64,000 nt of DNA from Martinezella rhizogenes (GCA_013322215.1 JAAMEZ010000006.1:1-64000), one strand, 5' to 3'; shown: positions 1-8,439, counted from the first letter of the stretch. The notes: generated by a model from the letters alone, not told the origin. Made by a program: numbers and translations.

Positions 1-1
1 T

Positions 2-97
2 CCGATGATCACCCACACCATGCCGCTCGAAGACATCAACAAGGGCTTCGAGCTCATGCACTCCGGAAAGAGCGTCCGCGGCGTCGTGATATACTGA
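2..97 (+). CDS. S-(hydroxymethyl)glutathione dehydrogenase / class III alcohol dehydrogenase, C-terminal end (partial)
   Basis: Only the last 31 residues lie in the window. The open frame from base 2 to TGA at 95-97 reads PMITHTMPLEDINKGFELMH and ends in SVRGVVIY, the typical C-terminus of zinc-dependent class III alcohol dehydrogenase (AdhC/FrmA). The family oxidises S-hydroxymethylglutathione, made spontaneously from formaldehyde and glutathione, to S-formylglutathione in the cytosol. S-formylglutathione hydrolase, which performs the next step, lies 540 bases downstream on the same strand and supports the call. The start and catalytic domain are outside the window. Confidence 0.85.
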   Translation, partial: PMITHTMPLEDINKGFELMHSGKSVRGVVIY

Positions 98-121
98 CGC
101 TGAAAGCCACTCGGCGAGACG

Positions 122-150
122 TATGTGGCGCGTGAGAAATGCGCCACATA
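122..150 (+). terminator. Strong hairpin after the formaldehyde dehydrogenase gene
   Basis: A perfect 10-bp inverted repeat (TATGTGGCGC / GCGCCACATA) encloses a 9-base loop, 24 bases after the dehydrogenase stop and 21 bases before the DUF188 gene. There is no T-run behind it, so it could be a 3'-end-protecting hairpin or a partial terminator rather than a classical intrinsic one. Confidence 0.5.
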
Positions 151-171
151 TAGCTGAAAAGATTTGATATC

Positions 172-639
172 ATGATTTATGTCGATGCCGACGCCTGCCC
201 GGTCAAACCGGAAATCTTGAAGGTTGCCGAACGCCACGGCATCGAGGTGACCTTCGTCGCCAATTCGGGACTAAGGCCGTCGCGGGACCCGATGGTGCAC
301 AACATCATCGTCTCCAACGCCTTCGATGCCGCCGATAACTGGATTGCCGAGCATGCCGGCGCCGGCGATATCGTCGTCACCGCGGATGTACCGCTCGCCG
401 GCCGCTGCGTTGCGACCGGAGCTCTGGTGACGGGACCGACCGGCCGCATCTTCGACAAGACGAATATCGGCATGGCAACGGCCATGCGCGATCTCGGGGC
501 GCATCTTCGCGAAACCGGCGAAAGCAAGGGCTATAATGCCGCCTTCTCGCCGCGCGACCGCTCCGCCTTTCTCGAAACCTTCGACCGGCTTTGCCGGCGT
601 GCCAAAGCACATCAATCATCGCCTGGAGACCAGTCTTGA
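172..639 (+). CDS. YaiI/YqxD family protein (DUF188)
   Basis: A 155-residue cytosolic protein opening with MIYVDADACPVKPEI, the hallmark of the YaiI/YqxD (DUF188) family; conserved internal segments include VTADVPLAG and TGPTGRIFDKTNI. The family has a PIN-like nuclease fold with conserved Asp residues, but its biochemical role is not established. Length is normal. The stop TGA (637-639) overlaps the TTG start of the next gene, so the two are probably translationally coupled. Its place between two formaldehyde-detoxification genes looks like rhizobial synteny; I would not infer a role in that pathway from it. Confidence 0.88.
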   Translation: MIYVDADACPVKPEILKVAERHGIEVTFVANSGLRPSRDPMVHNIIVSNAFDAADNWIAEHAGAGDIVVTADVPLAGRCVATGALVTGPTGRIFDKTNIGMATAMRDLGAHLRETGESKGYNAAFSPRDRSAFLETFDRLCRRAKAHQSSPGDQS

Positions 640-1472
640 ACATCATTTCCCAAAACACCGCCTTCGGTGGCATGCAGGGTGTCTTCTCGCATGAATCAGA
701 AGCCTGCAAATGCGAGATGACCTTTGCCGTCTTCGTACCGCCGCAGGCGATCAAGGAGCCCCGCCCGGTGCTCTGGTATCTCTCCGGCCTCACCTGCACC
801 CATGCCAATGTCATGGAAAAGGGTGAGTATCGCCGCATGGCCGCGGAACTCGGCCTGATCATCGTCTGCCCGGACACCAGCCCGCGCGGCAACGACGTGC
901 CGGATGAGCTGACCAATTGGCAGATGGGCAAAGGCGCCGGCTTCTATCTCGACGCCACCGAGACGCCCTGGGCCGAAAACTATCAGATGTACAGCTACAT
1001 CACCGAGGAGCTGCCCACGCTTATCGCCAAGCAATTCCGGGCCGACATGAGCCGCCAAGGCATTTTTGGCCATTCCATGGGCGGCCATGGCGCCATGACG
1101 ATTGCGTTGAAGAACCCGGACCGCTTCAAGAGCTGCTCCGCTTTCGCTCCCATCGTACAGCCGTCGACAGCCGATTGGTCCGCCCCTGCGCTTGAAAAAT
1201 ATTTGGGCAGCGACAAGACCGCTTGGCGCCGCTACGACGCCTGTGCGCTTGTCGAAGACGGCGCCCGCTTCCCCGAGTTCCTGATCGACCAGGGCAAAGC
1301 TGACAGCTTCCTCGAAAACGGCCTGCGTCCCTGGCTCTTCGAAGACGCGATCAAAGACACCGGCATCGGCCTGACGCTGCGCATGCATGAGCGCTACGAC
1401 CACTCCTACTACTTCATCTCGTCCTTCATGGACGATCACCTGAAGTGGCATGCCGAACGGCTCGAAAAGTAG
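636..1472 (+). CDS. fghA: S-formylglutathione hydrolase
   Basis: A 278-residue esterase-D-family serine hydrolase that converts S-formylglutathione to formate and glutathione, the last step of glutathione-dependent formaldehyde detoxification. The nucleophile elbow GHSMGG puts the catalytic Ser near residue 147, and conserved segments LWYLSGLTCTHAN, PDTSPRG and HERYDHSYYF (catalytic His region) are present. I chose the TTG start at 636: it has GGAG seven bases upstream and gives the usual family length and N-terminus (MNIISQNTAFGG). An upstream in-frame ATG at 591 would add 15 residues that overlap the previous gene. The dehydrogenase of the pathway ends just upstream. Confidence 0.93.
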   Translation: MNIISQNTAFGGMQGVFSHESEACKCEMTFAVFVPPQAIKEPRPVLWYLSGLTCTHANVMEKGEYRRMAAELGLIIVCPDTSPRGNDVPDELTNWQMGKGAGFYLDATETPWAENYQMYSYITEELPTLIAKQFRADMSRQGIFGHSMGGHGAMTIALKNPDRFKSCSAFAPIVQPSTADWSAPALEKYLGSDKTAWRRYDACALVEDGARFPEFLIDQGKADSFLENGLRPWLFEDAIKDTGIGLTLRMHERYDHSYYFISSFMDDHLKWHAERLEK

Positions 1473-1527
1473 AAGTGGCATACCCGCCGCCTTGAAATAC
1501 CAAAGCGGAACAGGCATATAGCAAACG

Positions 1528-1589
1528 CGCAGACGACTGCGGCGGCCAGCATCCAAAACCGGCCGTAGACATCGCGGGGACGGCCTCGC
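1528..1589 (+). promoter_or_regulatory. Guanidine-II (mini-ykkC) riboswitch
   Basis: Two short hairpins carry the family's diagnostic ACGR tetraloops. The first, 1528-1541, is CGCAG-ACGA-CTGCG (5 bp). The second, 1574-1589, is GCGGGG-ACGG-CCTCGC (6 bp with one G-U pair). They are 32 bases apart, and the second ends about 10 bases before the Shine-Dalgarno GGAG (1600-1603) of a SugE-type exporter. The guanidine-II class binds guanidinium with both loops and usually frees the ribosome site when ligand is present. Motif, order and the downstream gene all agree; ligand binding is inferred from the class. Confidence 0.85.
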
Positions 1590-1609
1590 TCTTAATAATG
1601 GAGCGTAAC

Positions 1610-1924
1610 ATGGCTTGGTTCCTGCTTTTCCTCGCAGGCTTGTTCGAAATCGGCTGGGCTATCGGCCTGAAATATACCGATGGTTTCACGCGGCCGATGC
1701 CGACTGCTCTCACCGTCATCTCCATGGTCATCAGCGTCGTGCTGCTTGGCCTAGCCGTAAAGACCTTGCCGATGGGCACGGCCTATGCGGTCTGGACCGG
1801 TATCGGTACCGTCGGCACAGTGCTGCTCGGCATATGGCTGCTCGGCGATCCCGCGACCTTGGTTCGTCTATTCTGCATCGGCTTGATCGTTGCAGGCATC
1901 GCCGGTCTCAAGCTTACCGCCTGA
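1610..1924 (+). CDS. gdx: Guanidinium exporter Gdx (SugE-type small multidrug resistance protein)
   Basis: A 104-residue inner-membrane protein with four predicted membrane segments. The invariant SMR glutamate is at residue 13 (GLFEIGW), and the PMGTAYAVWTGIG signature of helix 3 is present. Gdx/SugE proteins act as antiparallel dimers exchanging guanidinium for protons, and the guanidine-II riboswitch just upstream supports that substrate over general drug resistance. I chose the ATG at 1610 rather than 1598 because GGAG sits at 1600-1603 with a six-base spacer and the protein then begins MAWFLLF like its relatives. It is followed by convergent genes. Confidence 0.92.
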   Translation: MAWFLLFLAGLFEIGWAIGLKYTDGFTRPMPTALTVISMVISVVLLGLAVKTLPMGTAYAVWTGIGTVGTVLLGIWLLGDPATLVRLFCIGLIVAGIAGLKLTA

Positions 1925-1930
1925 CTGAGA

Positions 1931-2317
1931 TCATCGGCGCTGGCGGTTGTCCAGCGCCCAGCTTCCCGGTCCGGCAAACACCAGAAACAGGAAGATGAAG
2001 CAGAACAGGACCGCTCCATCCCCCTCATTGTTGGCCGGGAAGAAATTGATCGGCATATGCACCATGAAATAGGCAATCGCCATCTCGCCGCTGAGCAAAA
2101 AGGCGACAGGACGAGTGAAAAGCCCGAGTAAGATCAGAATACCGCCCACGAGCTCGATGATCCCCGCCACGAAGAACAGCGTCGTGATTGCGTAAGGCGC
2201 TGGCGGAAATCCGAAGACCTTTTGCGTGCCGTGTTCGATGAACAGCAACGCGGTCACGATTCGCAGAATTGCAAGGGCTGCAGGCTGGTAGGGCGACAAG
2301 CGCTCGGAAAATGACAT
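1931..2317 (-). CDS. DoxX family membrane protein
   Basis: A 128-residue protein with four hydrophobic segments and the DoxX-family layout: RIVTALLFIEHGTQKVFGFP near the N-terminus, then IELVGGILILLGLFTRPVAF and a C-terminal FCFIFLFLVFAGPGSWALD. GGAG lies about 9 bases before the ATG. The biochemical role of bacterial DoxX proteins is unsettled; some work with thiosulfate oxidation or redox stress. It lies beside a close paralogue on the same strand and is convergent with gdx, 7 bases away. Confidence 0.85.
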   Translation of the reverse strand: MSFSERLSPYQPAALAILRIVTALLFIEHGTQKVFGFPPAPYAITTLFFVAGIIELVGGILILLGLFTRPVAFLLSGEMAIAYFMVHMPINFFPANNEGDGAVLFCFIFLFLVFAGPGSWALDNRQRR

Positions 2318-2454
2318 GAGGATCTCCGTTCGATAGGGGATGCGAAGGAGATCCTGTCAAAAGTGCTCTCGCTTCGCTGACAACAGAGAGAACACGCGAG
2401 AGACGAATTTATTCGCCGGACTCGACGATCGGCCGAGCCCGACAAAGCGGCTGG

Positions 2455-2847
2455 TTATTTCTTGCTGTTGTCGATCGCCAGCAGGCCCGGGCCTGCGAAG
2501 ATCAGGAACAGGAAGATGAAGCAATAAAGGATCGCTGCGTCGCCGCCATTGTTCGCCGGGAAGAAATTCTTCGGATAATGCGCCATGAAATAGGCGACCG
2601 CCATGTTGCCGCACAGGATGAAGGCGACCGGACGGGTGAAGAAGCCGACGATCGTCGCCAGTCCACCGACGACTTCAAGGATACCCTGAACCAGAATCAG
2701 GGTCGGCAGCGGGCTTGGAAATTGACCGCCGGCCGGAAAGCCGAGCAGCTTCTGCAAGCCGTGTTCGATGAACAATACGCCGGTGACGACACGCAATACG
2801 GTAAGAGCATAGGGCTGATATTGATTCAGCCGATCGGAAAGCGCCAT
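2455..2847 (-). CDS. DoxX family membrane protein (paralogue of the adjacent gene)
   Basis: A 130-residue DoxX protein closely similar to its downstream neighbour: both share LRIVT/LRVVTG-LLFIEHG, FFTRPVAF/LFTRPVAF, AYFM-H-P-NFFPANN and FCFIFLFLxFAGPG. The start at 2847 (MALSDRLNQYQP) has GGAG eight bases upstream; the reading frame stays open 29 codons further, without support. The pair looks like a tandem duplication with a 137-base gap. Function is unknown beyond the family's link to membrane redox or stress. Confidence 0.87.
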   Translation of the reverse strand: MALSDRLNQYQPYALTVLRVVTGVLFIEHGLQKLLGFPAGGQFPSPLPTLILVQGILEVVGGLATIVGFFTRPVAFILCGNMAVAYFMAHYPKNFFPANNGGDAAILYCFIFLFLIFAGPGLLAIDNSKK

Positions 2848-2951
2848 GTTAAACTCCAGTTTTAACTCCCCCACGAGGAAGCAATAGAGCGCACGGGGAC
2901 GAACGTGAAAACACGGATTCTGACGCTCAATCAATTTTCCGTGTCAAATCC

Positions 2952-2966
2952 GTGACTTGTTGTCAC
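2952..2966. promoter_or_regulatory. Candidate operator palindrome upstream of doxX
   Basis: GTGAC-TTGTT-GTCAC is a perfect 5-5-5 palindrome in the 123-base gap between the pccB stop and the doxX start, about 105 bases before the latter. It could be a regulator site for the doxX pair. Nothing else in the gap supports it, and chance is possible. Confidence 0.3.
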
Positions 2967-2970
2967 ATGT

Positions 2971-4503
2971 TCACAACGGGATGTTGTCGTGCTTCTTCCA
3001 GGGATTGGTCAAATCCTTGTTGCGCAGCATCCTGAGGCCCTGTGCCAGCCGCCGCCGGGTCGAGCGCGGCATGATCACTTCGTCGATGTAGCCGCGTTCA
3101 GCCGCAACGAAGGGCGACAGGAAACGGTCCTCATACATCTTCGTATGCGCTGCAATCTTGTCCGGATCGGCTATATCCTTGCGGAAGATGATCTCGACCG
3201 CGCCTTTGGCGCCCATGACGGCAATCTGCGCCGTCGGCCAGGCATAATTGAGATCGCCGCGCAGATGCTTCGAGGCCATGACGTCATAAGCGCCGCCAAA
3301 GGCCTTGCGGGTGATGACCGTGAGCTTCGGCACGGTCGCCTCGGCATAGGCAAACAACAGCTTGGCGCCATGCTTGATCAGCCCGCCATATTCCTGCGCC
3401 GTCCCCGGCAGGAAGCCGGGCACGTCGACGAAGGTAACGATCGGAATATTGAAGCAATCGCAGAAGCGCACGAACCGCGCCGCCTTTCGCGACGCATCGC
3501 TGTCGAGAACACCGGCAAGCACCATCGGCTGGTTGGCGACGAAGCCGACCGTGGCGCCTTCGATGCGGCCGAAACCGCAAACGATATTTTTGGCGAAGCT
3601 CTCCTGAATCTCGAAAAAATCGCCCTCGTCCGCGATCTTCAGGATCAGTTCCTTGATATCGTAGGGCTTGTTGGCATTGGCCGGGATCAGCGTATCGAGC
3701 GAGTTATCCGGCTCGGTCACGGACTGATAGCGTTCGATCTCCGGCACATCAGCCGTATTCGACTGCGGCAGGAAATCGATGAGACGGCGCACCTGCAAGA
3801 GCGTATCGACATCATTGTCGTACGCAGCGTCGGCAATCGAGGATTTCGTCGTGTGGACCGAGGCGCCGCCGAGCTGCTCGGAAGTAACGGTCTCGTTGGT
3901 GACTGTCTTCACCACATCCGGTCCGGTGACGAACATGTAGGAGGTGTCACGAACCATGAAGATGAAATCCGTCATGGCCGGAGAATAGACATCGCCGCCG
4001 GCACAAGGACCCATGATGATCGAGATCTGCGGAATGACGCCGGAGGCAAGCACATTGCGCTGGAAGACCTCGGCATAGCCGCCGAGCGCGGCCACACCCT
4101 CCTGGATGCGGGCGCCGCCTGCATCATAGATCCCGATGATCGGCGCCCTGTTCTTCAGCGCCATATCCTGTACTTTGGTGATCTTCTCCGCATGTGCTTC
4201 TGAAAGAGATCCTCCGAAGACTGTGAAATCCTTGGCAAAAATGAAAACAGTTCGGCCGTTGACCGTACCCCAGCCAGTCACTACGCCATCGCCGGCAATC
4301 TTGCTCTTGTCCATGCCGAAATCGGTCGAGCGATGCTCGACGAACATATCGAACTCTTCGAAGGAGCCTTCATCGAGGAAGATGTCGATGCGCTCGCGCG
4401 CGGTCAGCTTGCCGCGCGCGTGCTGCGCATCGATCCGCGCCTGCCCGCCGCCAAGCCTTGCGATCTCACGACGACGTTCCAGCTCCTGCAGGATTTCCTT
4501 CAT
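2971..4503 (-). CDS. pccB: Propionyl-CoA carboxylase, carboxyltransferase (beta) subunit
   Basis: A 510-residue acyl-CoA carboxyltransferase with the two crotonase-like halves of PccB. The N-terminal half contains [34 protein letters not shown] and [14 protein letters not shown]; the C-terminal half contains [16 protein letters not shown] and [11 protein letters not shown]. It transfers the carboxyl group from biotin to propionyl-CoA, giving methylmalonyl-CoA in the cytosol. Length is normal. The biotin-carrying alpha chain is not in this window, so the subunits are encoded apart or beyond its edge. A methylcrotonyl- or acetyl-CoA-type subunit is less likely given the [19 protein letters not shown] segments. 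Confidence 0.93.
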   Translation of the reverse strand: MKEILQELERRREIARLGGGQARIDAQHARGKLTARERIDIFLDEGSFEEFDMFVEHRSTDFGMDKSKIAGDGVVTGWGTVNGRTVFIFAKDFTVFGGSLSEAHAEKITKVQDMALKNRAPIIGIYDAGGARIQEGVAALGGYAEVFQRNVLASGVIPQISIIMGPCAGGDVYSPAMTDFIFMVRDTSYMFVTGPDVVKTVTNETVTSEQLGGASVHTTKSSIADAAYDNDVDTLLQVRRLIDFLPQSNTADVPEIERYQSVTEPDNSLDTLIPANANKPYDIKELILKIADEGDFFEIQESFAKNIVCGFGRIEGATVGFVANQPMVLAGVLDSDASRKAARFVRFCDCFNIPIVTFVDVPGFLPGTAQEYGGLIKHGAKLLFAYAEATVPKLTVITRKAFGGAYDVMASKHLRGDLNYAWPTAQIAVMGAKGAVEIIFRKDIADPDKIAAHTKMYEDRFLSPFVAAERGYIDEVIMPRSTRRRLAQGLRMLRNKDLTNPWKKHDNIPL

Positions 4504-4566
4504 GCGGCCCTCTCTCCCTCATCGCTCGGGCTTAGCATGGCGCGAGCCTTGTTTGAAGCTGTTGGC

Positions 4567-5037
4567 TCAGTTTGCGAGCCGTGGTGTGTTCAGCGAAAAG
4601 ATGGATCGGACACGCGCGGCGATATCTTCCGCCATGAGCTCGTCAGCTGTAGCGGGATCCGGAGCGACGGTCTTTGTCTCGAACGACGCCATGGCAACCA
4701 CGGCGCCACCATCGGCCGCCGCCGCATCGATATTGATCTTGGCGCTGCTGCGGTCGCGATTGAAGCCGCGCGCCTTGCGGACGTCGCTCAGTCTGATGGT
4801 GATGGCAACCTGTGGCAATTGCGGACTGAAGCTTGTTGCAATGATCGCGGCGTTGACGCGATCATTGATGGCTGCAACCAGCGCCGGCGACACCGGCGGC
4901 AAAGCCTGATCGGCTATGACGGTTGCACTGCGCACGGCATATGTTGGAGGCGGAGGATCGACGGACCAGCTCGAGCACGCAGCCAGCGCCAAACATCCCA
5001 CGAGCGCCGATACGGCTCTCGACCTCGACAACAACAT
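4567..5037 (-). CDS. Putative lipoprotein of unknown function
   Basis: A 156-residue protein starting MLLSRSRAVSALVGCLALAAC, a short signal peptide ending in a lipobox, so the mature protein is probably lipid-anchored at Cys21. The start at 5037 fits the signal; the frame stays open 22 codons upstream. The mature part has a proline-rich stretch (VDPPPP) followed by a mixed domain with no motif I recognise (QVAITIRLSDVRKARGFNRD). It sits between ATP12 and pccB on the same strand. No function is proposed. Confidence 0.75.
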   Translation of the reverse strand: MLLSRSRAVSALVGCLALAACSSWSVDPPPPTYAVRSATVIADQALPPVSPALVAAINDRVNAAIIATSFSPQLPQVAITIRLSDVRKARGFNRDRSSAKINIDAAAADGGAVVAMASFETKTVAPDPATADELMAEDIAARVRSIFSLNTPRLAN

Positions 5038-5106
5038 GATTCCTGTCCCGACTTCCAAGCTTGCAAGATGCGAAGATCGATATAAAGGACTGGAAATCAA
5101 CAATAT

Positions 5107-5892
5107 TCAACTGCGAAGCGCAGAAAAAACGTCGGTTGCCGCCTGAAATTCCTCAAAACGCTGTGCACGACGCTGCTCGGCCTCTTCGTCGCTGCCCCAA
5201 TGCTCGATGGTCCAATCCTCGTCGAGATGTGCAAGGGACCAGACATCGGCAAGCGGCAGGAATCCTTCCGCGAAGGCCAGTGCCAGGATCGCTGAACCGG
5301 TCAGCGTCGTGATCGTGTGCAGGCTCGCGAGCTCCATCGGTGTGTCAAACTTGCGCAAGGCGGCAGCGAAGGCTGCAATGGCTTCATCGGGCTGTTCCTG
5401 ATGCATGACACCTTCAGCCAGGATGAAACGGGCGCCGAAATCGCGCGCGGCCCATTCGATTAGCGGGTTCCAGCGCTCCGACTGCCGCTCCACAAGCCGC
5501 TCCGGCCCATCGGCGCGATAGCAAAGCAGATCCGTACCCGAGAAACGCACGATTTCATCAAACACGGCCTGGCTTTCGGCCGCAACGCCGTCGATCGCGG
5601 TATTGACGAGGCGGGTCACAGGCATGGTCGCGGGATCGATGATGTCGACCTGCCGCGCCCATTCCGCGGCCACCAGCTTGGCAAGCGCTTCCGTCGGCAA
5701 CGCCAGGGAGTGCCTGGCCGGGGTCTTCACTACCTTGCCGTCAAGCGCGATGGCATGACCGCCCTCGTCCGCGCTGATCGTCACATCCTTGTAGAAGCGT
5801 TTCGGCAATGGCTTCTTCATCTGGATCTGCGCGCGGCGGATCGGATCGGGATGGCTGAGACCCTCGGAAAGATCGTTCAACAGGTCGCGCAT
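5107..5892 (-). CDS. ATP12 family F1-ATPase assembly chaperone
   Basis: A 261-residue protein matching the ATP12 family: KRFYKDVTI, ALDGKVVKTPARHSLALPT, EWARQ...DPATMPVTRLVNTAIDGV, and C-terminal DVWSLAHLDEDWTIEHWGSDEEA. ATP12 binds the F1 alpha subunit during ATP synthase assembly; in bacteria the family is almost confined to alphaproteobacteria. It lies 9 bases downstream of a HAD phosphatase gene, and the HAD gene overlaps the pseudouridine synthase gene, so the three form an operon. The order RNA synthase-HAD-ATP12 is familiar from rhizobia. Confidence 0.92.
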   Translation of the reverse strand: MRDLLNDLSEGLSHPDPIRRAQIQMKKPLPKRFYKDVTISADEGGHAIALDGKVVKTPARHSLALPTEALAKLVAAEWARQVDIIDPATMPVTRLVNTAIDGVAAESQAVFDEIVRFSGTDLLCYRADGPERLVERQSERWNPLIEWAARDFGARFILAEGVMHQEQPDEAIAAFAAALRKFDTPMELASLHTITTLTGSAILALAFAEGFLPLADVWSLAHLDEDWTIEHWGSDEEAEQRRAQRFEEFQAATDVFSALRS

Positions 5893-5901
5893 GGCGTCAC
5901 C

Positions 5902-6555
5902 TCAGAGAATATGGCTCAACAAATCGTTCGGATGATGCGCAATCGCATCGGCCCCGGCCGCCAGCAGTTCTTCGACGGAGGCATAGCCCCATGCAACGCC
6001 GATGGCGGTCGCACCCGCTGCCTTCGCCATCTGCATGTCGTAGATGGCATCGCCGATCACGATCGTATCATGCGGGTCCATGCCGGTTTCATCGCAGCAT
6101 TCCGTCACCATCGCAGGATGCGGCTTCGACGGGCAATCGTCGGCGGTGCGCGAGACAATAAAATAGGGCGTGAAGTCGTTGACCTCAAGGATATGGGTCA
6201 AGCCGCGGCGGGATTTGCCCGTCACCGCGCCGATCAACAGTTCATCGCGCGCGGCCAGCGTCTCGATCAGCGGCTTGATGCCATCAAAAAGAGGCGTCTG
6301 CATATCAGCCTCGTCCCGCACCTCCGGAAAGATCGATTTGTAGTGCGCGGTCATGGCAATCGCTTCATCGTCGACATGCGGCTTGCCCTGCATGCGGGCA
6401 ATGGCGATATCGAGCGTCAGACCGATGATCGACTTCGTGGCGGAAACATCCGGGCGCTTGTAGCCGAAGGCCACAAAGGTGCGCGCCATGACCTCATGGA
6501 TCAGCCGCGCGCTGTCGACCAGCGTGCCGTCGCAATCGAAAAGTACCAGCTTCAT
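5902..6555 (-). CDS. HAD superfamily phosphatase (phosphoglycolate phosphatase-like)
   Basis: A 217-residue HAD hydrolase with motif I LFDCDGTLVDS at the N-terminus, a helical cap, a motif II-like AVTGKSRRG, and motif III/IV as KPHPAM...VIGDAIYDMQMAKAAG. The nucleophile Asp and the general acid two residues later are intact. Substrate cannot be read from sequence; phosphoglycolate or pyrophosphate-type phosphatases are the nearest relatives. Its ATG overlaps the stop of the upstream pseudouridine synthase by 4 bases, implying coupled translation. Confidence 0.88.
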   Translation of the reverse strand: MKLVLFDCDGTLVDSARLIHEVMARTFVAFGYKRPDVSATKSIIGLTLDIAIARMQGKPHVDDEAIAMTAHYKSIFPEVRDEADMQTPLFDGIKPLIETLAARDELLIGAVTGKSRRGLTHILEVNDFTPYFIVSRTADDCPSKPHPAMVTECCDETGMDPHDTIVIGDAIYDMQMAKAAGATAIGVAWGYASVEELLAAGADAIAHHPNDLLSHIL

Positions 6556-7550
6556 TCGTCGTCCGGCTCCCCTGCCGATGCCATGTCAAATCCGAGAAGG
6601 TTCCAGGTCTGCACCATATGCGGCGGCAGCGGTGCCGTTACACGCAGACGGCCGCCATTCGGATGCGGAATGTCGATATGGCGGGCGTGCAGATGCAGCC
6701 GCTTCTGGACACCGCCCGGGAAATCCCAGTTCGGATCATCATCGAAATATTTGGGGTCGCCGATAATCGGGTGGCCCATGTGCAGCGCATGAACGCGCAG
6801 CTGGTGCGTACGACCGGTATAAGGCTCCATTTCAAGCCAGGCGAGGTTCTGCGCTGCGGTTTCGAGGACGCGGTAATAGGAGATCGCGTGATCGGCGCCC
6901 TCCTCCCCATGCTTGGCGATGCGCATGCGGTCGCCATCGGCCGTCGCCTCTTTCACCAGCCAGGTGGAGATCTTGTCCTCATGCTTCCGCGGCACGCCCT
7001 TGACCAGCGACCAATAGGTCTTCTTGGTGTCGCGTTCGCGGAATGCCGCCGTCAGCTTCTGCGCAGCACCTCGGGTACGGGCAACGACGAGGACGCCCGA
7101 GGTGTCGCGGTCGAGACGATGCACCAGGCGCGGCTTTTCGCCCTTCTTGCTCGTCCATGCCTCAAGCATCTTGTCGATATGGCGGGTAAGGCCGGAACCG
7201 CCCTGCACGGCGAGGCCAGCGGGCTTGTTCAGCACATAGACCTTCTCGTCTTCATGCAGCAGCATGCGCGCGAGGAGCTCGCCGTCGCCGGCGTGTTTGA
7301 GGTCATTGCCGGCGATGGGGCCGCTTTTTGCGCCCTTGGCATCGACATCGAGAGGCGGCACGCGTACCACCTGTCCCGGCTGCACGCGCGCATCCGTCTT
7401 GACGCGACCGCCATCGACGCGCACCTGACCGGAACGCATCAGCTTCTGCAATTGTCCGAAACCAAGCCCCGGATAATGCACCTTGAACCAGCGGTCGAGA
7501 CGCATGCCGGCTTCATCAGGCTCGACCTGTATATGTTCAATCCCGGCCAT
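6552..7550 (-). CDS. RluA-family 23S rRNA pseudouridine synthase (RluC/RluD type)
   Basis: A 332-residue enzyme with an N-terminal S4 RNA-binding domain (residues ~10-75: MRLDRWFKVHYPGLGFGQLQ, SGQVRVDGGRV) and a catalytic domain carrying VHRLDRDTSGVLVVAR with the catalytic Asp, followed by EPYTGRTHQLRVHALHMGHP. It isomerises uridine to pseudouridine in RNA, probably 23S rRNA; the exact site (RluC or RluD) cannot be decided. I chose the ATG at 7550 (MAGIEHIQVEPDEAG), preceded by a purine-rich AAGAAGAAG; the frame remains open 21 codons further. First gene of the RNA synthase-HAD-ATP12 operon. Confidence 0.9.
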   Translation of the reverse strand: MAGIEHIQVEPDEAGMRLDRWFKVHYPGLGFGQLQKLMRSGQVRVDGGRVKTDARVQPGQVVRVPPLDVDAKGAKSGPIAGNDLKHAGDGELLARMLLHEDEKVYVLNKPAGLAVQGGSGLTRHIDKMLEAWTSKKGEKPRLVHRLDRDTSGVLVVARTRGAAQKLTAAFRERDTKKTYWSLVKGVPRKHEDKISTWLVKEATADGDRMRIAKHGEEGADHAISYYRVLETAAQNLAWLEMEPYTGRTHQLRVHALHMGHPIIGDPKYFDDDPNWDFPGGVQKRLHLHARHIDIPHPNGGRLRVTAPLPPHMVQTWNLLGFDMASAGEPDDE

Positions 7551-7678
7551 TCTTCTTCTTTCAAATACCGCGGCATGTCCCAGATATTGCCAAACCTCGT
7601 TCGGCGGGATCATGCAAATTCAAACAATGGGCCGATCTGCCCCGCGGCCGGAGATTTCCCGGCCTTTTGACGTGGCTT

Positions 7679-7713
7679 TAGAGCATTTCGAGGAAAAGTG
7701 GAAACCGGAATTA
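7679..7713. repeat. Partial copy of a dispersed palindromic repeat
   Basis: The segment beginning TAGAGCATTT and containing GGAAAAGTGGAAACCGG resembles the repeats at 14101 and 63621, sharing the AAAAGTG..(A)..CGG core and the -AGAGCA- entry. It lies in the 185-base gap between the PCu(A)C and pseudouridine synthase genes. A nearby hairpin, GGCCGG / CCGGCC at 7646-7664 followed by TTTT on the plus strand, has no plus-strand gene to serve. Confidence 0.5.
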
Positions 7714-7735
7714 TACGGCAGGATAATTTTCTGGC

Positions 7736-8275
7736 TCAGTTTCCCCTGGCCGAGACGACTGGCAGATTGATGTCGACCATACCCGCCTTGTCGAACATCA
7801 GCATCACGGGCACCGTGCCGCCTTGCTTGAAGGGCGCCTTCACCTGCTTGAACATCATGTGCATCGTATTCGGCGCGAGCGTCACCGTGGCGCCGGCGGG
7901 GATGGCAATGCCGCCCTTCACCTCGCGCATCTTCATGATCTCGCCCTCCATCTTCACCTCGTGCAGCTCCACCTTGCCGGCGGCCGAAGAGGTCACGGAG
8001 GTCAGCTTGTCGTCTGTTTTGCCCGTATTGTGGATGGTGATGTAACCGCCGCCGACGGGCTGGCCGGGAAGCATGGCACGAACATAACCGCCGCTTATAT
8101 CGAGATCGCCAAGCTTGGCGGCGGCCGAACCGGAAGGTGCCGCACCAGCATCCATGTGCATCCAGGGCATGGACTTCATCGCGCCGCTGTCCTGGGCCAT
8201 CGCTCCACCGAGCGGAAGCGAAAAAGCGCCAATCGAAATAAGCAATGCGGCGGCGTGGTTGCGGTTCATGTTCAT
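7736..8275 (-). CDS. Periplasmic PCu(A)C copper chaperone
   Basis: A 179-residue exported protein with a signal peptide ending near GGAMAQ and a PCu(A)C (DUF461) domain. The Cu(I)-binding pattern is visible: LHEVKM, then MKM, then a distal MHMMF after IPAGATVTLAPN, plus a Met/His-rich mature N-terminus (MKSMPWMHMDAG). The family delivers Cu(I) to the CuA centre of cytochrome c oxidase in the periplasm. The ATG is preceded by AGGAGATGAAC. Divergent from the gcv riboswitch region. Confidence 0.9.
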   Translation of the reverse strand: MNMNRNHAAALLISIGAFSLPLGGAMAQDSGAMKSMPWMHMDAGAAPSGSAAAKLGDLDISGGYVRAMLPGQPVGGGYITIHNTGKTDDKLTSVTSSAAGKVELHEVKMEGEIMKMREVKGGIAIPAGATVTLAPNTMHMMFKQVKAPFKQGGTVPVMLMFDKAGMVDINLPVVSARGN

Positions 8276-8439
8276 CTCCTGCCCGGCTCCTCAATCGAGC
8301 AGAAGGGATAGCCTCTCCCATCCCTGTTGCAAAGGTCCGTAATCATTAGGAAACGCAGGATTGATCGGCGCGACAAAAATTTGTTCAGCGGCGACATTTG
8401 CCCCTTGCCATCTCTGCCCGGGACCGGATAATGGCTCTC

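Noticed and set aside
7646..7668. GGCCGG/CCGGCC hairpin with TTTT as a terminator
   Set aside because: T-run orientation is plus strand but both flanking genes are on the minus strand, so there is no transcript for it to end.
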